Assembly (NCBI GenBank): GCA_035268985.1
Contig: DATFJV010000093.1
Location: 1 to 40,031 of the forward strand
DNA: 40,031 nt
DNA from: JAAYHV01 sp035268985
GTDB lineage: Bacteria; Bacillota; Clostridia; Peptostreptococcales; Anaerovoracaceae
Direction of reading: 5' to 3'
Every line of letters starts with the position of its first letter. Position 1 is the stretch's first letter. The notes below the pieces were generated by a model. That model worked only from the letters and a program-made list of their open reading frames with translations, was not told the DNA's origin and did no database searches. Below are positions 24,561-33,688 of this stretch, in pieces. The position numbers and the translations under genes were made by a program.

Positions 24561-25760
24561 ATGAAAATATTAGTAATTAACTGCGGAAGTTCTTCGCTTA
24601 AATATCAGGTGCTAGACATGGAATATGAAAACCTTTTATGTAAAGGACTTGTAGAAAGAATTGGTATGGAGGGTTCAGTAATATCCCATACTAAAACTGG
24701 AGAAGATAAGGTAACGACAGAAATTCCGATGAAATCTCATAAGGATGCTATAGCATGTGTATTGGAGTCGATTGTAGATCCTGAATGTGGTATTGTGAAA
24801 AATATGAATGAAATTGGTGCTGTTGGACACAGAGTTGTTCATGCAGGTGAAAAATATTCAAAATCAGTTTTAATAGATGATGAAGTAAGAAAAGAATTGG
24901 AAGCATGCATTGAGTTGGCACCGCTTCATAATCCACCAAATATTATGGGTATAGATGCATGTAAAGAATTAATGCCTAATACTCCTATGGTTGGTGTATT
25001 TGACACAGCATTCCATCAAACTATGCCTCCAGAATCATACATATATGCTATTCCTTACGAAATGTACGAAAAGTATGGCGTTAGAAGATATGGTTTCCAC
25101 GGAACAAGTCATAGATATGTTTCAGAGAGAGCTTCAAAAATGCTTAATGTAGACATTGAAGATCTAAAATTGATTACATGTCATCTAGGTAATGGAGCTT
25201 CGGTATCAGCTATCAAAAGGGGCAAATGTATAGATACATCTATGGGATTCACACCTCTTGAAGGACTTGTAATGGGGACTAGATCAGGTGATATTGATCC
25301 TGCAATAGTAACTTATATTAGGGAAAAGAAACACTTGCCAGAAGGTGCAACTAATGAGATTTTGAATAAAGAATCTGGGGTATATGGTATTTCAGGAATT
25401 TCAAGTGATTTTAGAGACCTAGAATTGGCTGTAGCTGAAGGAAATGAAAGAGCTGAACTAGCTTTAAAGGTATTTGCTCATCGTGTAAGATTCTATATAG
25501 GAGCATATATTGCTGAAATGAATGGCGTAGACGCGATAATATTTACTGCAGGTGTTGGTGAAAATGATCTTGGAATGAGAGATTTGATTTGTAATGAACT
25601 AGGTAATCTTGGTATTAAATTAGATGTATTTAAGAATAAAATCAGAGGAAAAGAAACTATTATTTCAAGGGATGATTCTAGAGTTAAAATTTTATTGATT
25701 CCTACAAATGAAGAATTAATGATAGCAAAAGATACTTATGAAATAGTAAAAGATTCATAA
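24561..25760 (+). CDS. ackA: Acetate kinase
   Basis: AckA interconverts acetyl phosphate plus ADP with acetate plus ATP, the substrate-level ATP step of acetogenic and fermentative metabolism. The 399-aa protein has VINCGSSSLKYQ (phosphate-binding 1), GHRVVHAGEKYS, VFDTAFHQTMP, RRYGFHGTSHRYVS, CHLGNGASVSA and FTAGVGEND. The ATG at 24561 follows GGAGG. No pta gene is adjacent. In a methylamine-using acetogen this would be the acetate-forming step, which fits the island upstream, though the enzyme is general. Confidence 0.97.
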   Translation: MKILVINCGSSSLKYQVLDMEYENLLCKGLVERIGMEGSVISHTKTGEDKVTTEIPMKSHKDAIACVLESIVDPECGIVKNMNEIGAVGHRVVHAGEKYSKSVLIDDEVRKELEACIELAPLHNPPNIMGIDACKELMPNTPMVGVFDTAFHQTMPPESYIYAIPYEMYEKYGVRRYGFHGTSHRYVSERASKMLNVDIEDLKLITCHLGNGASVSAIKRGKCIDTSMGFTPLEGLVMGTRSGDIDPAIVTYIREKKHLPEGATNEILNKESGVYGISGISSDFRDLELAVAEGNERAELALKVFAHRVRFYIGAYIAEMNGVDAIIFTAGVGENDLGMRDLICNELGNLGIKLDVFKNKIRGKETIISRDDSRVKILLIPTNEELMIAKDTYEIVKDS

Positions 25761-25765
25761 AACTA

Positions 25766-25794
25766 TTGACAATTATCAACAATTAGTTTATACT
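25766..25794 (+). promoter_or_regulatory. rpmF promoter
   Basis: TTGACA (25766-25771), 17 bp, TATACT (25789-25794), directly after ackA. Confidence 0.85.
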
Positions 25795-25839
25795 ACAATG
25801 GTTGAAATCAAAGTTATTTTATTTAAGGAGGTGTAGACG

Positions 25840-26016
25840 ATGGCAGTACCTAAGAGGAGAACATCAAAAGCTAAAAGAAACAGCAGACAATCAGCTAACA
25901 TGAAAATGAAAGCCCCTGGACTATCTAATTGTCCTCAGTGTCATGAGCCAAAACTTCCACATAGAGTTTGCCCAAACTGCGGATATTATGATGGTAAAGA
26001 CGTAGTAGGCGAATAA
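25840..26016 (+). CDS. rpmF: 50S ribosomal protein L32
   Basis: The 58-aa protein begins MAVPKRRTSKAKRNSRQSA and has a zinc ribbon CPQC...CPNC, the Cys form of L32. AAGGAGGTG stands before the ATG. In most Bacillota a DUF177 (YceD) gene precedes rpmF and plsX or fapR follows; neither is here, and L32 is a single-gene unit between its own promoter and terminator. Confidence 0.97.
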   Translation: MAVPKRRTSKAKRNSRQSANMKMKAPGLSNCPQCHEPKLPHRVCPNCGYYDGKDVVGE

Positions 26017-26035
26017 AATTGTAAAGTTTAGAGTT

Positions 26036-26062
26036 AAAAGACGTCAAATGACGTCTTTTTTT
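26036..26062 (+). terminator. rpmF terminator
   Basis: Perfect 10-bp stem AAAAGACGTC / GACGTCTTTT (26036-26045, 26050-26059), AAAT loop, run of T. Confidence 0.9.
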
Positions 26063-26076
26063 ATGGCTTTAATAGG

Positions 26077-26105
26077 TTGATATACTAAGTTTTTAATGGT
26101 AAAAT
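26077..26105 (+). promoter_or_regulatory. Promoter of asd
   Basis: TTGATA (26077-26082), 17 bp, TAAAAT (26100-26105), about 30 bases before the start codon. Confidence 0.6.
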
Positions 26106-26135
26106 ATAGTGTATTATTTAATGAAGGGGTTAAAA

Positions 26136-27218
26136 ATGACAATTAAAAAATTAAGAGTAGGTATACTAGGAGCAACAGGCATGGTTGGGCAAAGATTTAT
26201 TACTTTACTAAATAATCATCCATGGTTTGAAGTTAAAGTAGTAGCTGCAAGCAAAAGCAGCAAAGATAAGCTATACAAGGATGCTGTGATGGGTAGATGG
26301 AAAATGCCAGGGCCAATTCCTGAAGCAGTTGCAAATTTGGTAGTACAAGATATAAATGATATAGATAATATTGGAAATCAAGTTGATTTTGTTTTTAGCG
26401 CTGTTAATATGACTAAAAGTGAGATTAAGGCTATAGAAGATGCTTATGCCATGTCAGAAATCCCCGTGGTTTCTAATAATAGTGCTCATAGATGGACTGA
26501 AGATGTTCCAATGGTAATACCTGAAATTAACGATGAACATTTCGAAGTTATAAAAAGTCAAAAGAAAAGACTCGGCACAACTAAAGGTTTTATTGCAGTT
26601 AAACCAAATTGTTCAATTCAAAGTTATGTTCCGTGTCTTGCTGCATGGGCAGAATTTGAACCAAAAGAAGTTTTAGTTACAACATATCAAGCTATAAGTG
26701 GTGCGGGAAAAACTTTCGATGAATGGCCTGAGATGAAAGAAAATGTTATGCCATATATTAAAGGAGAAGAAGAAAAGAGTGAAAAGGAACCCTTAAAAAT
26801 ATTTGGTAGTGTTAGCAATGGAAGAATAGAAAATAATGAAGAATTGGTTGTAACAAGTCAGTGTCTAAGAGTACCAGTTTTAGACGGGCACACTTGTGCT
26901 GCTTTTGTGAATTTTAGAAAAGAAGTTACAACTAAACAATTAATAGATAAGCTAGAAGAATTTAAAGGCTATCCACAAATTGAAGAATTACCCACGGCTC
27001 CAAGACGGTTTATAAAATATGTAGAAGATAAAAACAGACCTCAAGTTAACATAGACGTTGATTTTGAAAAAGGTATGGGTGTTACTATTGGTAGAATTAG
27101 AGAAGATAAAATCTTTGATTATAAATTTGTAGGATTATCTCATAATACAATTAGAGGGGCAGCAGGCGGAGCATTATTATGCGCAGAAGCTCTTTATAAA
27201 AAAGGTTATTTATATTAA
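26136..27218 (+). CDS. asd: Aspartate-semialdehyde dehydrogenase, archaeal/fungal type
   Basis: Asd reduces aspartyl phosphate to aspartate semialdehyde on the way to lysine, diaminopimelate, threonine and methionine. The 360-aa protein has the NADP-binding GILGATGMVGQRF and the catalytic cysteine C159 in KPNCSIQ. The overall sequence (DAVMGRWKMPGPIP, RVPVLDGHTCAAFVNF) is the archaeal/fungal branch rather than the common bacterial one. The ATG at 26136 follows AAGGGG. It has its own promoter, and uppP begins 15 bases downstream. Confidence 0.94.
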   Translation: MTIKKLRVGILGATGMVGQRFITLLNNHPWFEVKVVAASKSSKDKLYKDAVMGRWKMPGPIPEAVANLVVQDINDIDNIGNQVDFVFSAVNMTKSEIKAIEDAYAMSEIPVVSNNSAHRWTEDVPMVIPEINDEHFEVIKSQKKRLGTTKGFIAVKPNCSIQSYVPCLAAWAEFEPKEVLVTTYQAISGAGKTFDEWPEMKENVMPYIKGEEEKSEKEPLKIFGSVSNGRIENNEELVVTSQCLRVPVLDGHTCAAFVNFRKEVTTKQLIDKLEEFKGYPQIEELPTAPRRFIKYVEDKNRPQVNIDVDFEKGMGVTIGRIREDKIFDYKFVGLSHNTIRGAAGGALLCAEALYKKGYLY

Positions 27219-27233
27219 TAGGGAGAAAATAAA

Positions 27234-28067
27234 TTGACATATTTTGAAGCAATAATATTAGGCTTAGTACAAGGTCTAACAGAATTTCTACCAGTAAGCA
27301 GTTCAGGCCATTTAACTATAATACAAACTATATTTGGAATTAGTGGTGATAAAGTTGTTTTATTTACAATTTTATTACATGTAGGAACATTAATTTCAGT
27401 GACCTTTATGTATCATAAAGATTTAAAGGAATTAGTTATAGAACTATTTGCTACAATAAAAGATATTTTTACAGGAAAAGGTTTAAAATTAAAAGAAAAG
27501 CCTATAAGAAAGCTAGGCGTTATGATAGTTGTAACGACCCTAGTAACTGGGGTAATCGGAATAGTATTTGAAGATGTTTTTGTTTCCTTCTATAAATCCC
27601 TTGTTCCTGTAAGCATAGGACTAATAATTACGGGACTTATACTATGGATTTCTGAAAGTATAAAAACAGGTCAAAGAAACATAGAAAATTTAAACTTTAG
27701 AAACGCAATTTATATAGGCATTATGCAAGGCATAGCTATATGCCCAGGTATATCAAGGTCAGGAGCTACATTAGTGGGTGGTCTAACTACAAAGTTAGAT
27801 AGGGCCTTTGCTGTAAAATATGCTTTTTTAATATCCTTCCCTGCCATATTGGGGTCAGCAATAATGGAGATAAACGAATTATTTAATTCTACATTAGAAA
27901 CTTCATCCTATGGTCCAATTATTGTTGGTATGTTATTCGCCGCAATATCAGGTATATATGCAATAAAAGCTATGATTTCTGTAGTATCTAAATACAGCTT
28001 AAAATATTTTTCAATTTATGTATGGTTCGTAGCTATAGCTTTAATAATATATAGTTTTCTTAACTAG
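27234..28067 (+). CDS. uppP: Undecaprenyl-diphosphatase UppP/BacA
   Basis: UppP dephosphorylates undecaprenyl diphosphate so that the lipid carrier of cell-wall synthesis can be reused; it also gives bacitracin tolerance. The 277-aa membrane protein carries both active-site segments, QGLTEFLPVSSSGHL and GIAICPGISRSGATL. It starts with TTG at 27234 after AGGGAGAA. It ends in TAG with a TAA two codons later, 6 bases before ftsK. Confidence 0.96.
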   Translation: MTYFEAIILGLVQGLTEFLPVSSSGHLTIIQTIFGISGDKVVLFTILLHVGTLISVTFMYHKDLKELVIELFATIKDIFTGKGLKLKEKPIRKLGVMIVVTTLVTGVIGIVFEDVFVSFYKSLVPVSIGLIITGLILWISESIKTGQRNIENLNFRNAIYIGIMQGIAICPGISRSGATLVGGLTTKLDRAFAVKYAFLISFPAILGSAIMEINELFNSTLETSSYGPIIVGMLFAAISGIYAIKAMISVVSKYSLKYFSIYVWFVAIALIIYSFLN

Positions 28068-28073
28068 GAGTAA

Positions 28074-30488
28074 ATGATGACTGAAACTAAGAAAAAACCA
28101 GGTAGACCAAAGGGTAGTAAAAACAAGAAACCCACAGAAGCAGAAATTAACAAAAAAAATGAAATAAAGAAAATGCAAGACGAGAGAAGCCATAACAAAA
28201 AGGTTAATGATGAAATATGGGCATTAACCATATTTGCTGTTGGCATATTCTTGGTTTTTGCTACAGAATTAAATACTACAGGTGATTTTGGAAATGCTAT
28301 TAATAATGTGTTAAGTGGCATTTTGGGTGGTTTATCTGTGGTTTTACCTTATTACATAATGATTTTTGCGCTAATGTTATTTTTTCAAAAAACCAATCAT
28401 GTGAATGGTAAGACTATATTTTTTGCGTTTTTAATATTTATTATGATTTGCATTATAAATTCTCAAAGATACATAGATCCTAGCGATTTAGGTTTTGGAT
28501 TCGATGAGATTGTAGAATTTTATAATATTGGTATAAATCATAATAATGCAGGGGTTATAGGGATGTTTTTGGGTACAATACTTGTTAAAACAGTTGGAGC
28601 ACCTGGATTATATATATTTGCATTAACAGTTATTCTTGTTTCAATACTTTTAGTTATTAATACACCTATGTCTAAGCAAATAGAATCATTTAAAAACAAA
28701 AGAGAAGAAAAAAAATTAATAAAAGAAACTATTAAACATGAGGATAATTCTAACCTAGATCTTAAACCTAAAAATAAGGATGACGCAAAACAAGATGTAC
28801 CTATTATCAAAAGAAATGGTAATACAGAAAACATTATAAAATACATGTCCGATGACGAGCTATTTGATAGAAAAAACTCAATGGGTAAAATTGGACTTGA
28901 AGAAAAACAGGAGCCAAAAGAAGGCTTTGGCATCGAAGAAGATCCAATTATACCTACAAAAAAAAGAAGTAAAAAAAGCAAAGAGGAAATACCTCCAGAA
29001 GAAATTATTGTTGAAAAAAATGACAATAATGAAGACTATATATTACCAAGTATTAAATTGCTTAAAGAAAATAACGGAAGCAACAAAGCTCTTTCAGACT
29101 ACGACCTTATGAGCAAAGCCAAACAATTGGAAAAAACTCTTAAAAGTTTTAATGTTGAGGCTAAAGTTGTTCAAGTTATTCAAGGTTCATCTGTAACAAG
29201 ATATGAAATTCAACCAAATGTAGGGGTTAAAGTAAATAGTATAGTAAGACTAGCTGATGATATTGCGTTAAATTTAAAAGCAAAAAGCATAAGAATTGAA
29301 GCTCCAATACCAGGGAAAGCTGCGGTAGGAATTGAAGTAGAAAATGAAAAAGCTACACCGGTAAAATTAAGAGACTTGATAGAATCTAAGGAATTTAAAA
29401 ATTCCAAATCTAAAATCACGTTTACAGTAGGTAAAGATATTTCAGGTAAAAATATTATTGCAGATCTTAAGGAAATGCCTCATATGTTAATTGCCGGGGC
29501 AACTGGCTCAGGTAAGAGTGTATGTATTAATTCTATTATTACTAGTTTTCTTTATAAAGCTAAACCAAATGAAGTAAAAATGATTTTAATAGACCCTAAG
29601 GTAGTTGAATTGGGCGTATACAATGGTATTCCTCATTTATTAGTACCTGTTGTTACAGATCCCAAAAAAGCGGCAGCAGCTCTAAATTGGGCTGTAAATG
29701 AAATGAATGACAGATATAACAAGTTTGCCGAAGCTGGAGTTAGAGATTTAGAGTCTTTCAACGAATTGGCTGTTGTTAATAGCGAGGATGATATAATTAT
29801 GCCTCAGATTGTCATAGTTATTGACGAATTAGCAGATTTAATGATGGCAGCGCCTTCACAAGTGGAAGAAGCCATATGTAGACTAGCTCAAAAGGCAAGA
29901 GCTGCAGGGATGCATCTTCTTGTAGCAACTCAAAGACCTTCTGTAGATGTGGTAACGGGCCTCATAAAGGCTAATATACCTTCTAGAATAGCTTTTAGTG
30001 TTTCATCTCAATTTGACTCAAGAACAATAATTGATATGAATGGGGCAGAAAAGTTGCTAGGTAAAGGTGATATGTTATTTTCACCTGTAGGTATGAATAA
30101 ACCTCTTAGAACTCAAGGCCCAATGATTACTGATGAAGAAGTCGTTGATATCATAGAATACGTGAAAACCCAATGTGAACCTGAATATTCGGAAAAAATA
30201 ATAACATCATTGGAAAAAAATGGTAAAGATAGAAACGATGAAGAAGTGGATGAATTAACAGAAGAAGCTATAGAGTGTATATTTAAATCAAAACAGGCTT
30301 CTGTTTCAATGCTTCAACGTAAATTCAGAATTGGCTATAATAGGGCAGCTAGAATTATTGATGAAATAGAAGCAAGGGGTATTATTGGTCCATCTGATGG
30401 AAGTAGACCTAGGCAGATATTAATTAGTGAAGAAGATTATTATAAAGCATTTGATTTAACTGAAGCCTTAGAGGAGGAAAATGAATAA
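28074..30488 (+). CDS. DNA translocase FtsK/SpoIIIE
   Basis: The 804-aa protein pumps DNA during septation or sporulation. A basic AT-hook-like start (KKKPGRPKGSKNKK) precedes about four membrane helices (roughly 45-210), then an acidic and Lys-rich linker (about 215-335), then the motor with Walker A GATGSGKS (475-482) and Walker B VIVIDELADLMM (D584, E585), and the DNA-reading gamma winged helix at the end (SVSMLQRKFRIGYNRAARI). Whether it serves as SpoIIIE or FtsK cannot be said from one gene. A second ATG at 28077 is equally possible. Its end overlaps rimO by 8 bases. Confidence 0.95.
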   Translation: MMTETKKKPGRPKGSKNKKPTEAEINKKNEIKKMQDERSHNKKVNDEIWALTIFAVGIFLVFATELNTTGDFGNAINNVLSGILGGLSVVLPYYIMIFALMLFFQKTNHVNGKTIFFAFLIFIMICIINSQRYIDPSDLGFGFDEIVEFYNIGINHNNAGVIGMFLGTILVKTVGAPGLYIFALTVILVSILLVINTPMSKQIESFKNKREEKKLIKETIKHEDNSNLDLKPKNKDDAKQDVPIIKRNGNTENIIKYMSDDELFDRKNSMGKIGLEEKQEPKEGFGIEEDPIIPTKKRSKKSKEEIPPEEIIVEKNDNNEDYILPSIKLLKENNGSNKALSDYDLMSKAKQLEKTLKSFNVEAKVVQVIQGSSVTRYEIQPNVGVKVNSIVRLADDIALNLKAKSIRIEAPIPGKAAVGIEVENEKATPVKLRDLIESKEFKNSKSKITFTVGKDISGKNIIADLKEMPHMLIAGATGSGKSVCINSIITSFLYKAKPNEVKMILIDPKVVELGVYNGIPHLLVPVVTDPKKAAAALNWAVNEMNDRYNKFAEAGVRDLESFNELAVVNSEDDIIMPQIVIVIDELADLMMAAPSQVEEAICRLAQKARAAGMHLLVATQRPSVDVVTGLIKANIPSRIAFSVSSQFDSRTIIDMNGAEKLLGKGDMLFSPVGMNKPLRTQGPMITDEEVVDIIEYVKTQCEPEYSEKIITSLEKNGKDRNDEEVDELTEEAIECIFKSKQASVSMLQRKFRIGYNRAARIIDEIEARGIIGPSDGSRPRQILISEEDYYKAFDLTEALEEENE

Positions 30489-31794
30489 ATACTATATCGA
30501 AACTTTAGGTTGCCCTAAAAATGAATATGATTCTGAAGTTTTAAAAAACATATTGGAAAACAATGGATATGAAGAAACTCAAATAATAGTTGACGCAAAA
30601 TATATTATCGTAAATACATGTGGTTTTATAAATGATGCAAAAGTCGAATCTATAGATAAGATATTTGATATGATAAGAATAAAAAATGACGATGTATTAT
30701 TAATTGTGACAGGTTGTTTATCTAAAAGATATCACAAAGAATTATCCGTTGAAATGCCAGAAGTTGATTTATTTATTGGTGTTGATGAATATTATAGATT
30801 ACCTGAAATTATCGATAATTTGCCCAAGGAAAGATATTATATTGAACCTTTTAAAAAAGAACCTATTCCATATTTAACAAGAAAAATACCTGATAATACA
30901 TATAGTACAACTATTAAAATAGCAGAAGGATGTAACAATGCTTGTGCTTTTTGCATTATTCCTAAAATTAGGGGTCCTTTCAGGAGCAAAAGCATAGAAG
31001 ATATCATTAAAGAAGCTGAATATTTAGTTTCTATAGGCACAAAGGAAATAACTTTAATCGCACAAGATGTGACATATTATGGAAAAGACATATATGGTAA
31101 ATACATGCTCACAGAGCTTTTGTATGAACTAGATAAAGTGGATGGCTTAGAATGGATAAGATTGATGTACTGTTATGAAGAAAGAATAACAGACAAACTA
31201 ATTGATGCAATAGCAAACATAGATAAAATATGTAAATATATTGATATACCTATACAGCACATATCAGATAACGTATTAAAGAAAATGAATAGGGCTTCCA
31301 CAGAAGAATCTATAAAGCTTACTATAAAAAAATTACGAAAAAAAGTGCAAGGTATTAGAATTAGGACTACTCTATTAGTAGGCTTTCCCGGAGAAACTGA
31401 AGAAGACTATGATAAACTTGTAGATTTTGTTGAACAAACAAAATTCGATAGGTTAGGGGTGTTTGCTTTTTCCAACGAAGAAGATACAAAAGCATTTAAA
31501 ATGCCTAACCATATTGATGAAGAGGTAAAAAAGCAAAGAGTTGATGGCATTATGAGTAGGCAAGTTGATATAAGCTTGAATAACAATAAAAAAATGATTG
31601 GTAATACCTATACTATTTTAGTAGAAGAAAAGGACTTAACAGACGATAGTTATATCGGTAGAACTGAGTATGATGCCAAGGAAATAGATAATTCAGTTTT
31701 ATTTAAATCGGAAAATGAATTAAAACCAGGAGATATGGTTAAAGTAAAAATTTTAGATGCATATGACTATGACTTAGTAGGCGAGGAGGCTTAA
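30481..31794 (+). CDS. rimO: Ribosomal protein S12 methylthiotransferase
   Basis: RimO is a radical-SAM enzyme that adds a methylthio group to an Asp of ribosomal protein S12. The 437-aa protein has the N-terminal cluster cysteines (TLGCPKN, VNTCGF, VTGCLSK), the radical-SAM site C151-x3-C155-x2-C158, and a C-terminal TRAM domain. LGCPKNEYDSE marks it as RimO rather than MiaB. The ftsK-rimO-pgsA-cinA-recA order is common in clostridia. Confidence 0.95.
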   Translation: MNKYYIETLGCPKNEYDSEVLKNILENNGYEETQIIVDAKYIIVNTCGFINDAKVESIDKIFDMIRIKNDDVLLIVTGCLSKRYHKELSVEMPEVDLFIGVDEYYRLPEIIDNLPKERYYIEPFKKEPIPYLTRKIPDNTYSTTIKIAEGCNNACAFCIIPKIRGPFRSKSIEDIIKEAEYLVSIGTKEITLIAQDVTYYGKDIYGKYMLTELLYELDKVDGLEWIRLMYCYEERITDKLIDAIANIDKICKYIDIPIQHISDNVLKKMNRASTEESIKLTIKKLRKKVQGIRIRTTLLVGFPGETEEDYDKLVDFVEQTKFDRLGVFAFSNEEDTKAFKMPNHIDEEVKKQRVDGIMSRQVDISLNNNKKMIGNTYTILVEEKDLTDDSYIGRTEYDAKEIDNSVLFKSENELKPGDMVKVKILDAYDYDLVGEEA

Positions 31795-31796
31795 TA

Positions 31797-32324
31797 ATGA
31801 ATTTACCTAATAAACTAACTATTGCGAGAGTGATTGCAGTTCCCTTTTTTATAATAGCTTTTATAATTGAATTATATTTAATAGCTTTTATAATATTTGT
31901 TTTGGCATCACTTACTGATCTATTGGATGGCCAAATTGCTAGAAAGCGTAACTTAGTAACTAATTTTGGTAAAATTATGGATCCATTAGCTGACAAAATA
32001 TTGGTTTATTCTGCTCTTTGTCTTTTTGTGGAATTTGGAACTGTGCCATCTTGGATGCTAATAGTTATATTAGCTAGAGAATTTGCAATAGCGGGTATGA
32101 GAACTGTTGCAGCATCAGAAGGAATTGTAATTGCCGCTGGAATGAGCGGTAAGATAAAAACAGTACTTCAAATGATAGCAGTTCCAATACTCATACTAGG
32201 TCATGGCTTTTTCACTGATTTTTTAATGCCAATTGGGAACGTTGTGCTATGGGCATCAATTATTGCCACAGTGTATTCTGGAATTGAATATATTGCTAAA
32301 AATAAAAAAGTATTTACTATTTAG
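31797..32324 (+). CDS. pgsA: CDP-diacylglycerol-glycerol-3-phosphate 3-phosphatidyltransferase
   Basis: PgsA makes phosphatidylglycerol phosphate. The 175-aa membrane protein starts MNLPNKLTIARVIAVPFFI and has the complete CDP-alcohol phosphotransferase motif with D41, D44, G45, A48, R49, G58, D62 and D66. It starts 2 bases after rimO and ends in TAG with a TAA three codons on. Confidence 0.96.
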   Translation: MNLPNKLTIARVIAVPFFIIAFIIELYLIAFIIFVLASLTDLLDGQIARKRNLVTNFGKIMDPLADKILVYSALCLFVEFGTVPSWMLIVILAREFAIAGMRTVAASEGIVIAAGMSGKIKTVLQMIAVPILILGHGFFTDFLMPIGNVVLWASIIATVYSGIEYIAKNKKVFTI

Positions 32325-32332
32325 GAGATATA

Positions 32333-33565
32333 ATGAGAGTTGGAATATTAAATATTGGGACGGAACTACTTTTTGGTCAAATTTTAAATAGCAATGCAGC
32401 TTTTTTATCAAAGGAATTGAACAATCTCGGATTTGATGTGCTTTATCATCACATCGTAGGTGATAATTCCATAAGAATAAAAGCTGCTATTAATATGTTA
32501 TTATTTGATTGTGATATAATAGTTACTACTGGAGGTTTAGGGCCAACGCAAGATGATATAACTAAGGAACTTGTATGTGAAATAATGGAAGATGAGCTAG
32601 TTATAAACCCTGAAGCATACGAAGCTTTGATTAATATTTATAAAAAATCAAATAAAAATATGCCTGAGAATAACTTGAAACAAGCATATTTACCTAAAAG
32701 AGCGATTCCTTTTATAAACGATGCTGGAACAGCACCAGGTTTTGTGTTGGAGAATAAAGGAAAATATATAATATCAATCCCTGGTCCACCAAGAGAGATG
32801 ACTAGAATGTTTGAGAATAGTGTAAAACCATACTTAATGGATCACGTTGATGGACATATATATTATAAAGTAATAAGGACATTTGGGATAGGGGAATCTT
32901 CCTTGGAAATGAAACTTATTAATCTAATAGATAAACAAACTGATCCAACAATAGCCACATACGCAAAAGAGGGTGAATGCAGTCTTAGAATAACATCTAA
33001 AAAAGATAGCAAAGATGAAGCAAAAATTGCCGTTGATTCACTTATAAATGATGTAACTGAACTCATAGGAGAATATATTTATAGCTATGAAGATGAAAAT
33101 TTTAATGAAGTTGTGTTTAATAATCTAAGATCAAGAAATCTCGGATTATCCAGTGCTGAATCTTGTACAGGTGGACTATTTGCTAAGACAATTACTGATA
33201 TTCCTGGTTCATCTGAGGTTTTTAGTAGGGGAATAGTAACATACAGCAATGATGCTAAAATTAGCGAATTAGGAATAAATAAAGATACTTTAGATAAATT
33301 TGGTGCAGTTAGCGAGGAAATCGCAAAGGAAATGGTTTTAGGATTGTACAACAAGACGAAAAGTGATGTATGTATATCAGTTACAGGAATAGCAGGTCCA
33401 GGAGGAGAAACGGAGGGGAAACCCGTTGGTCTAGTATACATGGGTATTCAATATAAGGGATTGGTTAATGTAAAAAAAATCAAAATAAGAGACGTCAATA
33501 GGATTTGGAATAGAGATTTTACGGTACTAAATATGTTAAAATTAATATATGATACTATTATGTAA
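32333..33565 (+). CDS. cinA: CinA: competence/damage-inducible protein, NMN deamidase family
   Basis: The 410-aa protein has both CinA domains: the N-terminal MoaB-like domain (GTELLFGQILNSNAAFLSKEL, TTGGLGPTQDDITKE, SIPGPPREM) and the C-terminal CinA domain (LSSAESCTGGLFAKTITDIPGSS, ITGIAGPGG-ET.GKPVGLVY in short: GIAGPGGETEGKPVGLVY). The C-terminal domain deamidates nicotinamide mononucleotide; the N-terminal one hydrolyses ADP-ribose-like compounds. It stands just before recA, as in many Bacillota. Confidence 0.95.
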   Translation: MRVGILNIGTELLFGQILNSNAAFLSKELNNLGFDVLYHHIVGDNSIRIKAAINMLLFDCDIIVTTGGLGPTQDDITKELVCEIMEDELVINPEAYEALINIYKKSNKNMPENNLKQAYLPKRAIPFINDAGTAPGFVLENKGKYIISIPGPPREMTRMFENSVKPYLMDHVDGHIYYKVIRTFGIGESSLEMKLINLIDKQTDPTIATYAKEGECSLRITSKKDSKDEAKIAVDSLINDVTELIGEYIYSYEDENFNEVVFNNLRSRNLGLSSAESCTGGLFAKTITDIPGSSEVFSRGIVTYSNDAKISELGINKDTLDKFGAVSEEIAKEMVLGLYNKTKSDVCISVTGIAGPGGETEGKPVGLVYMGIQYKGLVNVKKIKIRDVNRIWNRDFTVLNMLKLIYDTIM

Positions 33566-33625
33566 TAAAAGTGTACTTTAAGACATTGTTTAATTTAATA
33601 AAATAATTTAAAATTACTTTATAGC

Positions 33626-33654
33626 TTGACAATTAAAACAGCATATATTATGAT
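33626..33654 (+). promoter_or_regulatory. recA promoter
   Basis: TTGACA (33626-33631), 17 bp, TATGAT (33649-33654). Confidence 0.85.
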
Positions 33655-33659
33655 TAATA

Positions 33660-33673
33660 CGAACAAACGTTCT
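33660..33673 (+). promoter_or_regulatory. LexA (SOS) operator of recA
   Basis: CGAACAAACGTTCT matches the gram-positive LexA/DinR box CGAAC-N4-GTTCG except for the last base. It lies at the expected transcription start, so LexA would block recA until DNA damage. Confidence 0.85.
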
Positions 33674-33688
33674 TAAATGGAGGTAGAT

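Noticed and set aside
28538..29026. Minus-strand frame opposite ftsK/spoIIIE
   Set aside because: Ser/Phe-rich translation opposite the Glu/Lys-rich linker is a typical antisense artefact.
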